Of a stretch of 64,000 bases of DNA, positions 1 through 11,058 are shown in pieces (within the stretch, counting starts at the first letter, position 1; each line of letters starts with the position of its first letter). This stretch comes from Allium sativum (lineage: Eukaryota; Streptophyta; Magnoliopsida; Asparagales; Amaryllidaceae), in NCBI GenBank assembly GCA_030737875.1, contig CM060915.1:633456786-633520785 (forward strand). The letters run 5' to 3'. The translations under genes and the position numbers were made by a program. The notes under the pieces are model-generated. The model had not been told where the DNA came from and made no database searches. It saw nothing but the letters and a program-made list of their open reading frames with translations.

Positions 1-810
1 TCATACCGGGTGTGAAACACGCGAGGTAAACGTTACACAAAGCTACGCCACAAAGGCCGTGCTTTGATCATCACCACAAGACTTCGCTTTTCAACAGAAG
101 CCTTGATCATTTGCATCTTAGCATGCCACACAGGCAAACCACTCTATGCAACCGATATCAGTCACACAGAATGAAATCCAATGTCAGACACACAGTCCAT
201 TTACAAGTCCGTTCTGGGCCTGAACGAAACCGGAGGCACCTAGTACCCCGCATATCCATCGATCTCCAAGTACGTCTGGACGATCACTAACTGTTTCCAT
301 CTTCTTGGGTGTACAGCCCAATCAAGATCATCAGTTATCACCCAAACGACGTGAAGACCTCCGGTCTTCGACCATCGTCTTCATCTTTGACTTATCGTCG
401 TATCAGTTATTCAGAATGGGATGAACCCGGTCTTTCCGAATAACTCGCGTATATTTTAAATAAGTGTTACACAAACACAACATACGCCTCATTCCAATTC
501 ATTAGTCACTAACCGTAAATTAATCAAGAGAATAATTCCCCAAATATTAACCCCGAAGGCCGAAACCAACATCAGATCAATATCCAGAAAACCATTCTGC
601 TTGACTAACCGACAGTTAGTTTCTAAATTTCACGTTCAAATCTAATTAAAGATTTAACTATCGCCTGGAGCAAAACTGGTGATACTCCATTCTCGATCTT
701 TTCAATCTAATTAAAGATTCATTAAAACTCCACTTAGTTTTAATCATTATCTGGGTTAAAGAATCAGTGTCATTTAAAACACGATTCATGATAAACCCAA
801 AATCACATTC

Positions 811-1018
811 CATTAATTATCGGGTTAAAGAACAAGTGTTATTTAAAACACTGTTCACGATAAACCCAAAAATCAATACCAATTCAATTCCAATTAAATA
901 TCATTTAATTGGTACACTTCATTAAATCTAAATAAAAAGATTTAATCTTTTCTCAACTGAGTTCAAGAACAGTGTTAGTGAAGACACCATTCACGACAAA
1001 CCCAAATCACATTCGATA
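811..1018 (-). repeat. Single copy of the segment duplicated in A2
   Basis: This roughly 0.2-kb segment contains two of the recurrent hairpins with GGGTT/AACCC ends. It occurs once here and twice in tandem in each A2 LTR (48883-49288 and 56226-56631), so the duplication arose after A1 and A2 separated, or was lost in A1. Confidence 0.7.
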
Positions 1019-1910
1019 TTCAATACAAGGCTCTGAATAGAAAATATATCGGCTTATATTCAATATCGAATTCTACGACTAACAAATGTCGTATTGGAAA
1101 TAACGATACAAATATATATCTTTCAAATTTCCAGAACAACACCTGTAATATCACGAATTCCAACATCGAAATATTCCGAAGACAATTTCGATTCAAATCC
1201 ACTCCAATGCAATCATTGGAAATTTTGGTTATTTTCAAATACCATTTCAAATTCAATTTATTTATTTAAAAATAAATAGAATTATAATTCTAGTTCAAAA
1301 CTAGTTCATTTCGATAAAAATCTATTTTTATCTTTTCAAATATGGAGTTTTTCATCCCAAACTTTCACAAATCATTTCTTATGATTTTACACAAATTATT
1401 ACTATTTTTAATAATTTTATCAAGGCCCGTACAGTCGATTTCCATCAACGGCCATCGAACTGCACTTATAGCGACCTTTTTCGAATTTGATTTGGACGTA
1501 TCTCCAAATCCAACCGTTAGATTTCAAATTTCTAACATTCATTAGAAAGCTCTTTTCGATACGAACCCAACGGTTCCGGTTTTAGGAGAATCCGATGGTC
1601 GGATCTCCCGCAATGTCCGTTTGAAATAAATGGTCGAAATTCGCGAACTGCCGCGGCGCGGCGCGTTCTATTCAGGCCATTATATTATATATATAATATA
1701 TATTTCGTCGATTTCTATTTAAAACGAATTATATATATATAGTTTTGAATTCGTTTCAAAAGAAATTTCAACTTCCTTTTCAATTCAAATCAAAATTGAA
1801 TTCTTCTTTATAAATTCGTTTTAAAATTCATTCTATTCAATTCAAATTTCAATTCAAATTTCAATTCAATTTGAATTCATTTCAATTCGCTTTCAATTCC
1901 ATTTGAATTC

Positions 1911-2230
1911 GTTTTCAATTCCTTTCGAAATCGTTTTCACTTCAATTCATTTCGAAATCGTTTTCAATTCAATTCATTTCGAAATCGTTTTCAATTCAAT
2001 TCACTTCGAAATCGTTATATATTCAATTCATTTCGAAATCGTTTTCAATTCAATTCATTTCGAAATCGTTTTCAATTCAATTCATTTCGAAATCGTTTTC
2101 AATTCAATTCATTTCGAAATCGTTTTCAATTCAATTCATTTCGAAATCGTTTTCAATTCAATTCACTTCGAAATCGTTATATATTCAATTCATTTCGAAA
2201 TCGTTTTCAATTCAATTCATTTCAAAATGA
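1911..2230. repeat. 27-bp tandem array in A1 LTR
   Basis: About eleven head-to-tail units of 27 bp, each containing TTCGAAATCGTTTTCAATTC. Because the period is a multiple of three and the unit has no stop codon, a spurious repetitive reading frame runs through it. The same array is longer in A2 (50150-50510 and 57493-57853), and a diverged form sits at the same place in C. Confidence 0.9.
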
Positions 2231-3420
2231 ATAAAATCGATATAAATATCGATTCACGTCAAAATGGCGTCAATCTAATCAACACGGCTTCATATATTCC
2301 TTTATTTTCAAATATTCTATTTCAAATATTTCTTTTCCCAAAATAGTTGTTATTATCAAAATATTTCGTTCAACACATGACCAATCTCAATGAATGAGTA
2401 CTGTCAACACATGAACTTTTATTTTATAATATTCTTTATTTTTCAAATTGGAATGAGGCCCAATCAATTACCATATAAAGTTAATTATATGGATTTTCCT
2501 ACAACACATGTATATCATAGCATTGAAAAATAATCAACAATCAACCAAAGTGCACTACACTGTATAAGCATCAAATATAGATATTCAACGCTTATAACAG
2601 CCTGTCAATCAATCGATCGACATATTTAATCAATCAGGATGAGTGAACTTCAAATTTCATCCTAACACCCGTGTGGGGTTTCAAACAATCAAACACATAT
2701 TTTATTTGTGCAGTTAGGCGATGTGTAAAATTTATCGACCCAATCAACGTCCTTCAAATAGGTGTACATAAACAAACCGTCCGGCTTGTAAATGAATATT
2801 TATTTATTCACATTCACGTTAAAAATTATATTTTTAACGATAAAACATTTTATTTTAACATATGAATTTCTATTCAGTTCATTCTTTAAATAAAATGGTA
2901 TTTTTATTTTTCTAACATATTTTAGAAAATTTCGGCAGCATAACGGCACGATACTAGAAACGGGACGAGGCCTAGCCTTATCCCCGGTCTAGTGAAGGCC
3001 CACGCCATTCACACATCAATCAAATCAATTTCATTATGCCAACCACAAAATTTGGAGTAAGAGTCTAACCTAGCCTTACTCCTTCGCCTTATAACGGCGC
3101 ACGTCTAATCCTAACCAATTTATCGATTCGGTTTTTCACACCACAAACCACATTCAAACCAATATCGCAATCAATAACCAAACAGCCAAACAAACAAGTC
3201 CATGGTCTGTGGACGATTGTGTCGGGTGCTACTAAACACCGTCTGCATCCTAGTATATATATATATAACTAGAAATAAAATTGAAAGGTGAGAAATTCTC
3301 ACATATAGCTATCCTAGCTCCACGGCACTTCTTTTGCAGAAGTCTTCATTGTTTTCGCATCTTCGTCAGCTTCGTTGCTGCTTTCACTACATACGTAAAA
3401 ATCACATTTTTACTTCGCTA

Positions 3421-3776
3421 TTCAATATATAAAAATCATATTTTTCTATCGAAGTTCAATATATAAAAATTCTATTTTTCTATCGAAGTTCAATATATAA
3501 AAATTCTATTTTTCTATCGAAGTTCAATATATAAAAATTCTATTTTTCTATCGAAGTTCAATATATAAAAATTCTATTTTTCTATCGAAGTTCAATATAT
3601 AAAAATTCTATTTTTCTATCGAAGTTCAATATATAAAAATTCTATTTTTCTATCGAAGTTCAATATATAAAAATTCTATTTTTCTATCGAAGTTCAATAT
3701 ATAAAAATTCTATTTTTCTATCGAAGTTCAATATATAAAAATTCTATTTTTCTATCGAAGTTCAATATATAAAAAT
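3421..3776. repeat. 34-bp palindromic tandem array in A1 LTR
   Basis: Roughly ten nearly identical 34-bp units. Each contains a small inverted repeat (AAAAAT, three bases, ATTTTT) followed by CTATCGAAG. A2 has only about three diverged units at the corresponding place (51595-51700), so this array expanded locally. It lies just downstream, in sense orientation, of the candidate splice donor. Confidence 0.9.
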
Positions 3777-4033
3777 CGAGTTTTGACGCCGCTATTCAAT
3801 ATATCAAAATCGAGTTTTTTACTTCGACTTTCAATATCTAAAAATCTGATTTTTACTTCTTAAAGTTCAAATCTCCTTCTATTTTAAATCTTAACATAAA
3901 TTAGTTTATAAATCATTTTAAAACTATATATTTTTTTTATACTGTTTTAAAAAAAACAGATTTTAATTTCAATAACAAACTGATTTTAATTTGTGTAATC
4001 AAATTTAAATTAGTTAAGCTAAAAAAAACTCAC

Positions 4034-4525
4034 TGTAACATGTCTGGACCGAGCTCCAGATCAAGATTCTGCCGCCGCTCACCGGAGATGGTAAGGAGGC
4101 GAATCGGAGCAGCAAAAGGGGCTGGGGCGTTCTCGAATGGTGGAGGTTTTGGGCGAGGTCTTCAATTCGGAGGAGGAGGAGCGAGTGGCGAGGTCGATGG
4201 TCGTGGCGAGGTGCAGCAGGTCGGAGGTGGAGGGGATCGACGCGGTCTTGGGTAGGGTTGGGGCGCGAGGTCCATTCGAGAAGAGGGGGAGAAGCAGCGC
4301 GAGAGGGAGGCGTGAGGAGGGTCGGATTGTCTAGGGTGATGGCGTTGGGGTGCGGCGCTCCGGCGATGGGAGGGGCTCGCGACGGTGACGGGCTCCTGGT
4401 CGTCGACGAAAACGAGAACGATGTCTTTTTTTTTTTCTTTTCTACGATCGAATCAGAAGGGAGAAAGGGGAAAGGGAGGGCGTTGACCGGGTATAGGGAG
4501 GGAAATGGGGGCCCAATTATTTAAT
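4034..4525 (-). promoter_or_regulatory. GC-rich leader segment with splice donor, A1 LTR
   Basis: A G-rich (plus strand) island of about 0.5 kb inside AT-rich LTR. In sense orientation it ends at a consensus 5' splice site, ACA|GTGAGT, with the GT at plus positions 4032-4033. By analogy with elements D and J, which have clear TATA boxes upstream of such islands, I infer a transcribed 5' leader exon. The frames across it overlap on several phases and show no domain. The segment does not align with the matching island of A2 although both flanks do. Confidence 0.5.
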
Positions 4526-4820
4526 TTTATTATTATTTATTTATTAATTTATTAATTTAATTTTTATATTAAATCCATAAAGCAACTTTTTCGTTCGGAC
4601 TCGAAACGAAACCCGCCGACTGTTGTCCATAGCTAATTACCCCCATTCCGAACACAATGGGATATGTATCGTAAGCTGGTTTGATCGTTACAATCAGTTT
4701 CCGTTGAAATTACATTTAAATCACTATATTGAATTTTAAACGTACATTTCAAATTACCGGGGTCACATACTAACCCTAAAAATTCCCGAAAAATATTATC
4801 TAGCTTCGTATTGACGATAC

Positions 4821-5045
4821 GGTCCTAACAAAACTAGTTTCGTCGAATTCTGAGACCGTTAGAAAAATGGCCAATTTCCAGTCGATTAAAATCAACTGAA
4901 ATGGTCAAAACACGTTTTCCTTTGCCACGCTCACATATTGATTCGAAAAATTATGAAATTCGAAACCTAGCAATAACTTTACATCCCGGACCCAACAAAA
5001 CTGGTTTCGTCGAAATCCGAGGTCGTTTGCAAAATGTCCATTTTT
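4821..5045 (-). repeat. Two diverged direct copies in the LTR 5' part
   Basis: The block around AACAAAACTAGTTTCGTCGAA (4828-4848) recurs about 167 bp further on as AACAAAACTGGTTTCGTCGAA (4995-5015). Each copy is followed by a GAG-GTC/ACCG element and AAAATG. The pair is conserved in A2 and C, so it is an old internal duplication of the region upstream of the leader island. Confidence 0.65.
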
Positions 5046-5443
5046 AAGGGCCTGAATTCCATAGCGACTATTCAGAATTTTCAACTGGACATATCTTTTG
5101 ATTCCCGCTACTAACTTTTGATTTTTCGGATTCGCTGGAAAGATATCATCTATTCGATTCCATTATTTTTGGTTTCACTAAAATCCGGATTGTTTTGCAC
5201 CCGGTATGTTCAATTGAAGTTTGAAATCGAATTATCGAACTACCGCGCCATTTTCAATTCTATTTATAATTATATATAAATATTTATATTCTAACGACGA
5301 CGCGCAATATATACGTTCGAATTATATTCAAAATAAATTTTCTCGTCGATATTATTTAAAATAATTCATTTTAAATAATCAAAATTCGATAAAATTGCCA
5401 AAATAAAAATTTTAAACTGGCCCAGATTTTACGGGTTGTTACA

Positions 5444-5448
5444 CCCGC
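5444..5448. repeat. Presumed target-site copy of A1 (CCCGC)
   Basis: These are the five bases next to the A1 LTR terminus. They are B sequence, as seen at 13214-13218. The partner copy would lie left of the window, so the duplication is inferred. Confidence 0.5.
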
Positions 5449-5819
5449 AGTCTCATTAGCGGATGCCCGCAGTTTCATAGCGGATGATTACCCTATACGC
5501 CCCACGCTATGATAGTGGATGACCTTCTATACCACGATATTCTACCACGAAGCAGAATGGGTATTATTTATGTGCTAACATCTGTGGATGCAGGAAAACA
5601 GGTTGGAGGAATCCAACTGGATTCCTCAAAAATATATTATCTGTTTGTTTGTTGTTTGTTTGATTTCATATATATTTTTCATATATGATGTGTTAAAAAT
5701 CAAATGATTAAAAATTGGGTGATTTGATTGTTTTAAATATCACTGGGCTAAGTGTTAATGTATTTAAAATATCGTGGAAGGATATTTGAGATTTAAAAGG
5801 GAAAATTCTATTTTTAAAT

Positions 5820-6780
5820 AGAATTTGAATTTTTAAATAGATTTGAAATATAAACTTGTTTGAAAAATAAAACAAGTGATTCCTTTATAAACGAAGTTTA
5901 TAAGTGGAGTGAAATGAATTATCATTGGATAATTCAGAAAATAGAAATACAAGTGTGACTTTGAAAAAGGAAATATATTTTTCCAAAGATGAAACATTTT
6001 ATTTAAAAGCGAGACTTGTTTAAATGAGGTTTGTAAACAGAAAGTGGAAAAAATTATCATTTGGATAATTTGAATATTTAAATTCAAATGTGAATTTGAA
6101 AATAGAAATGGGGAAATCGTTTAAAGAAATAAACGATAGAATTTATTCTGATGTTCAGAATATAAATTGAACGAAAATAAATCCATAAGGATTTATGATT
6201 TGAATTCGATTAATTCGAATTTTATTTAAATAAAAGTCAAATTGAATAAATAGAATTTGACTAGAATTTAAATATAGGATTTGAATACAGAAATTTAAAT
6301 GTGATTTAGATATAGAATTTGGATGTAAGAAATTGAAATAGAATTTGAATTCAAAGGAATTCAAATGTATTTGAATAAAGAAAAGTAAAATATAGAGTTT
6401 TGAAAAATAGAATTCAAAGGGAATTTAAAATATAGAAACTTGAAAATAGAATTCAAAGGGAGCTTAACAATAGAAGTGAAATGGAGTTTAAACATAGAAT
6501 TCAAATAGGGTTGAATTGGAATTTGAGTACAGGATTCAATAGGAATTCAAAAGTAGAATTTTCAGATAGAAAAGGAATATAGAACTTTAAACGAAATGTG
6601 AGTATTGAATTTGAATAAGGGAAATTCAAGTAGAATTTTAATAAGAGATTTGAAATAGAATTTGAATAGAGAAATTCAAATGTAAATTGAATATAGAATT
6701 CAAATAGAATGTGATGGGAATTTGAAAATAGATTTCAAATAGAGTTAAAATGGAGTTGAATTCATTTTAACGGCAGTTCA
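5820..6780. repeat. Degenerate purine-rich tandem tract, B 5' LTR
   Basis: A stretch of about 1 kb built from imperfect 20-30 bp units around AATAGAATTTGAAT or AATAGAATTCAAA. It occupies the same place in the LTR as the 27-bp arrays of families A and C. No gene is present. Confidence 0.75.
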
Positions 6781-6810
6781 AAAGTTTATATATATAAATA
6801 TAATTAAAAC

Positions 6811-6836
6811 GAACTCGCCGCAGCGCTGCAGTTCGT
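6811..6836 (+). other. GC palindromic core, B 5' LTR
   Basis: CGAACT and AGTTCG arms enclose the perfect palindrome GCAGCGCTGC in very AT-rich surroundings. Families A, C and E keep a related GC-rich core followed by AGTTCG and a diverged AATTTCG, in the same sense orientation (for example 49905-49945 minus). Confidence 0.6.
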
Positions 6837-7499
6837 AAATTGTCGTTCCGAACTTCAATTGAATATACAGGAATCAATTGAAGTCGAAATTCTTTGAAAC
6901 AAGAAACGTTAGGACCAATTTGATAACAGTTTTCTGTAGGAGGAGAAAAAAACTGGATTTCGTCGTATAGATTTTGAGATATGTCAAAATCAAATTTTTA
7001 AAAGTGCAGCGCCAGAAACCATTAAAACCATAATGGAATATATATATAAATATAGGGATTTTTAAGCAAATAAAAATCCGAATTTCCATTTAAAAATCTA
7101 GACTTGAGTTAGAAAATAAATGTGAACTCAAGTGAAGTAAAGAAGATGATTTTGAAATAATAATCATATTTTTGATTATTGAATAGAATTAACTAAAACA
7201 AAGAAGAATTAGTTAATCGAGTGTTGAATTGAAGTCAAACTTTGAAAAGTGAATTTGGAATTGTAAATATACATTCGAAATCGAATATAGAACTTAAATT
7301 GAAATTTGAATTCAATTAGTTGATAAGTAAATGGAAATATATTTGAAACGTGTTATATTCAAATATACAAGCGAGATAGGCAGAGAGTTAGTTAAAGAGT
7401 TACTTTAACGAATTGAGTCAAACGAGTGTATGAAGTTGAACTAAATTGGACAGGTATAGACATACAGGAGACAGGTATGGGATGAAGTATATGAAGATT

Positions 7500-7690
7500 T
7501 AAATTTATGTGCTCAACAAAAAGGTACATGTTTAATTCATATATGAGATTTTATGCGCCGTATCGGCAAGCCGCTTGGCTTTTTCTTTTTCTTTTTGAGA
7601 TGAGAAGTTACCGGGAAGCTATTTGAAATTTCCCGATGCTCCCGATACAGGGGAGGTTAGGGCGAAATTTTCCGGAAATTTAAGGAGTTA
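7500..7690 (+). other. Block shared with the A2/C internal domains
   Basis: It contains GGTACATGTTTA, GCCGCTTGGC, a repeated CTTTTT pyrimidine tract, a CGGGAA/TTCCCG stem and CAGGGGAGGTTA. The same ordered block lies just upstream of the polypurine tract inside the internal domains of A2 (53430-53605 minus) and C (25200-25365 minus). In B it is inside both LTRs (copy at about 15270-15460). Confidence 0.75.
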
Positions 7691-9340
7691 GAATATTTTT
7701 AAAATATTTTGATAGTTAGAAATCATTGTATCGACGTATAGGATTCGATAGGTAAGTGAATATAAAAATCGAATATTTTAAACAAAAAGGGAAATCCATA
7801 AATTAGAAATAGAAAACGAACTTTATACATGTTTAAAAAAAATGAATAATTGGATTGTATAGTGTGTTTATTCGAGGTAAGTGGTTTTGCCATTTTGAAG
7901 TTGAGGATGTTTTCAGTTAAGGTCTGAGAGGTAATTTTACCCCAACTTGATTGATTTCATTTTTAATGGATAAATAGCAAGATCCAGTCTCGAAGAGAAG
8001 TGTTTGAAAAAGAGTTAGTTGAAGAAAATATTTTGGGTTGTTGTAACGATGTTTTACACAACATTCGTTTTAAACCCAAGTGATGGAATTTTGGAAATAT
8101 AAAAGTAAATATTTCCTGAGTATAATTAAAATAGTCGGAATAGAGATAAGTGATTGAAATTGTTTTCAATTGCAAATAGAGATATTTTCTAATATATAGA
8201 AAATAAAAGAAGTTGACATTTGGAAACGTTTTCCAGATGGCATAAGAGGCCAAGATGATTATTGAAATATTTGGTTAACAAATATTGATAAGGAAATGGA
8301 GAAGAGATTTAATTAATGAAATATTAATTAAAGAGCCCAGTGATTTGTTTGATATGTTGGATGAACACTTGTTTTTATTCGATAGTTAAATCACAGACTA
8401 TCGAAGTTTTTACCATCGTTGTCAATATGGAGAGACCGGTTGGATTATTATCCGTGAACCACTCTGTACTGGCAGTAGCGTTGCGAATCAGATTATATCA
8501 AGATAATCGAAGATGGAGTGATGTGCAAGGGCTTTTTCTATTAATAGATATAGTGCCTTCGGTTTCGTTCAATCCCAGAACGAACGTAAATGGACGAATG
8601 TCTGACAGAGTATTTCCAATGATCAAATGGGTTGGTCTGTATAAATATATATGGTTGCAACGGATTTATTCCCTTAGCATAACATCCAAAATATTTGTGC
8701 AAACTCAACTAGTGATTAACGGATTTGACAATGTGGCATTCAAAGTGATTGGGCTATTAATGAATGGTAAGTATTCGTAGCCTCAGGCCTCAACAACCTT
8801 GAAAGGACAAAAATCGGGCAGGCAGCATGGCTATGTGGGTCGCACCCATTAGGATGTATAATCACCTATCTAGAGGTTCATTTAATTTCTTATTCTATTC
8901 GATGCTGTCCCAGTCGGGAGACGGTTGCTGATCCCAACCGTTGGTGATATACATTCGATACACTCAAGCGAAATGAGTGGTCGGTCATGTGTGGGCCGGG
9001 TTACAAGATGTTCTTGTTGAACCCAGTGTATTCCTCTCTAGAGATACACTAGCGGAAGGTGGTTCCATACCTTGTCATGTTGGAAATCCAATCTCCAATA
9101 AGTGCCATGCGGTTTTTGATTTTATACTATATATGTGGAGCGTGAGATGCAAGCGTTCTGCTATTTGGTTATTTACTTGATGTAGACATTATTATAATAT
9201 CACTGGATTTTCGTATCAAAGTGTTTTGGGTTATAGTAAGGTAAAAGTCGTCCATGTTTATGTGTGGGCTGGTCTTACTATTATCTTTTCTTTCGAAAAG
9301 AGTTTTGAAAGTTAAACAAGTGGTTGGAGTTTACTCACAC

Positions 9341-9413
9341 CAGTCCCATGACTGACCCAGAGTTTATTTTGTTTGTTTCCCTAAACTCTTGGGTGCCCAA
9401 ATTTGTACGGGCA
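9341..9413 (+). other. Three-hairpin LTR module, B 5' LTR
   Basis: Three consecutive inverted repeats: CAGTC/GACTG (loop 4), GAGTTTA/TAAACTC and TGCCC/GGGCA. They lie about 0.4-0.5 kb before the LTR end. The same order is present in every LTR of families A, B, C, E, F and H in this window. Confidence 0.8.
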
Positions 9414-9826
9414 GTCAAGTAGTCGGGATTTCACAGATTCAATTGGAGGAGCTGGAAGCAGGAGGCTTCGCCAGTTAGCTATAGTCTATCATATATTCCG
9501 ATGTGAACCATGTTTGTATCTGGAAACAGGTGTTTATAACTGTTCCAGAAATAACTGTTGCGCTCTGATGATGGTGTGTATATAAAGTTACTGATTTGTA
9601 TTTCAAAGGTTATGTTATATAATATATTTTATTCGTTCCGCTGTGAGATTCGTGTTTACTTTAGTTATGCTCAGTTGTGTTCTTCTTCGTCTATTCTATT
9701 AGTTCTATCTTTTCTATCTCACCCTCTAATTTCTTTCTATTAATGATTCGGTATTTTCGATGTCTGAACAGTCGACGCTGGGTTTTGTGTTGATTTTCAG
9801 AGCCGAAAATCCCGGGGTCGTTACAG

Positions 9827-9838
9827 TGGTATCAGAGC
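9827..9838 (+). other. Primer-binding site of B (initiator-Met tRNA)
   Basis: TGGTATCAGAGC starts one base after the LTR end. It is complementary to the 3' end of plant initiator methionine tRNA, the usual primer of Ty3/gypsy and copia elements. Confidence 0.93.
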
Positions 9839-9862
9839 TTAGGTTGAGTTAATACCTAGGCT
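9836..9862 (+). other. PBS-overlapping hairpin, B
   Basis: AGCTTAGGT pairs with ACCTAGGCT (nine pairs, one of them G.U; loop of nine bases). The left arm includes the last bases of the primer-binding site. A2 and C carry stems at the same place. Confidence 0.7.
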
Positions 9863-9886
9863 TTGTGGAGTTGTGCTCATTAGAGA

Positions 9887-9905
9887 TAGGATCAGTAGTA
9901 TCCTA
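9887..9905 (+). other. TAGGAT/ATCCTA leader hairpin, B
   Basis: A perfect six-base stem with loop CAGTAGT. C has the same stem and loop; A2 has the same loop with variant arms. Confidence 0.75.
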
Positions 9906-10448
9906 GAATGAGTAGAGTGTATATATATACGAGAGAGCGTATTTGTTATTTGATATAAAAGTTGTTTTATATTGTGTTGACTAGTCTGTTGAGTGAATTA
10001 TGAATTCTGATCGAATCGTGGGACGCCACGACGTCGATAAGAGTTTATAAACATTTGAACAGAAGATTGAACACGATATTGTTTTTAACTGGGTAAATGA
10101 AATAATTTTACCCAAATTTCTATTTTGATATAGAGGAATAATTTTCTGAAATTATTATATTATATGGATGTGTTGATTGTTAGGATTATAATCAAATGAG
10201 ATTATAAAATTTGAATGGTTATTTATAACCAAAATAGAATTTGTATAGGAATTAAATATACAAATGAGAAGAATTAAAATTGAATTCAAACCAGAATTTG
10301 AAAATTAAATCCTGGGAAGTTTGAAATATTTTTGGAAGTATATTAGAATAATATAGCTTTGTTTTAAAAGGATTTGAAAGAAAATCATTTTAGATGGATT
10401 TAGAAATAATAAAGCACTGAACTCACTTCAGTGGTTGGGAAATAATTC

Positions 10449-10471
10449 TGATGATGATCGCGACATCATCA
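10449..10471 (+). other. TGATGATG/CATCATCA internal hairpin, B
   Basis: A perfect eight-base stem with a seven-base loop. It is about 0.6 kb after the primer site and is followed by a conserved TTTTCGAGTTTC-like stretch. Counterparts are at 25701-25725 and 53944-53962. Confidence 0.65.
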
Positions 10472-11045
10472 GTGTTCATTTTCGAGTTTCTAAGTGATGG
10501 AGTGCTACCTTAGAAAAGTTTTGATGGAAATTTGTTTGAAAGAAAACAAGTTGTTTTGGGAAAAATTCAAATGTTTTGAATTTAAAACAGAAATAAATAC
10601 ATGTATATATATTTAGGTGACTTCAGAAGGATTTGAAATCCCTGGTATTTGAATTCTGGAATTTAAAATTTAACCTAAGCAAGTTATATAGATCGAAGTG
10701 AATGTATTGAATAGAATCAATTTGGATAAATTGGTGTTGAACCAATATGAATAGAATATGAATTGGATGTGAATAAATTGGTTGTAAATCATTCGAATCA
10801 AATAACAAGCGTATATGTGATGTATAATATGGATAAAATAAAGGGACTTGTATTAACATACATGGTAAATGTATTTGGTATGATTTGTTTGAAATGAATG
10901 CATGTGTTTAACCATTTAAATGGATAAAATTTGCTGAAACTTCATATTTATGAAAATGCTGAGTTATAATAAAGTGGGCTTTGGAAAAGTTAACGGGTTT
11001 ATAGCATTTCTTCTGCCTTAGTAATTTCGGGGACGAAATTCTTTT

Positions 11046-11058
11046 AAGGGGGAAGGAA
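11046..11058 (+). other. Polypurine tract of B
   Basis: AAGGGGGAAGGAA is directly followed by the LTR start TGTAACATCCC. It is the expected primer for plus-strand DNA synthesis. Confidence 0.9.

Larger units (their letters stand above)
1..5443 (-). mobile_element. Element A1: partial long LTR, family A
   Basis: This is the remainder of a minus-strand LTR. It aligns from its first base with position 48073 of the complete element A2, and it ends at 5443 with the same terminal CGGGTTGTTACA (sense strand TGTAACAACCCG). The window start removes about the first 1.1 kb, so I cannot tell whether it is a solo LTR or the 5' LTR of an element lying to the left. Apart from the leader segment near 3840-4620 and two tandem arrays it is very similar to the A2 LTRs. 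It interrupts the 5' LTR of element B at 5443/5444; the expected left copy of the 5-bp target duplication lies outside the window. No coding capacity was recognised. Confidence 0.9.
5444..9825 (+). mobile_element. Element B: 5' LTR, 5' end displaced by A1
   Basis: This matches the 3' LTR of B from 13214 to 17595 at a constant offset of 7770. By eye I see about 16 substitutions and two one-base indels that cancel in length, roughly 0.4% divergence. It ends in GGGGTCGTTACA at 9825, directly before the primer-binding site. The first ~2155 bp of this LTR lie beyond the A1 insertion, outside the window. Internally it holds a purine-biased degenerate repeat tract (about 5820-6780), a GC palindromic core (6811-6836), a block found in the internal domain of A2 and C (about 7500-7690), and the three-hairpin module (9341-9413). 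Confidence 0.92.
9826..11058 (+). mobile_element. Element B internal domain, non-coding
   Basis: Only 1233 bp lie between the two LTRs. It begins with the primer-binding site and ends with GGGGACGAAATT and a polypurine tract, a 3' end typical of Ty3/gypsy chromoviruses. No gag or pol motif or long frame is present, so the element is non-autonomous. Three short stems after the primer site (9836-9862, 9887-9905, 10449-10471) have counterparts in A2 and C. Confidence 0.88.

Noticed and set aside
1903..2346. Repetitive 147-codon frame with a nine-residue period
   Set aside because: Produced by the 27-bp tandem array; A2 carries the array in a different frame, giving an unrelated peptide.
8340..8780. 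146-codon frame, identical at 16110-16550, as a protein gene in the LTR of B
   Set aside because: Identity follows from the near-identical LTR pair. No recognisable domain, no support in families A or C, and it lies in the AT-rich body after the splice donor.
9826..11058. Hidden gag or pol remnant in the B core
   Set aside because: I looked for zinc-knuckle, protease, reverse transcriptase and integrase signatures in the available frames and saw none; the longest frames are short and antisense.
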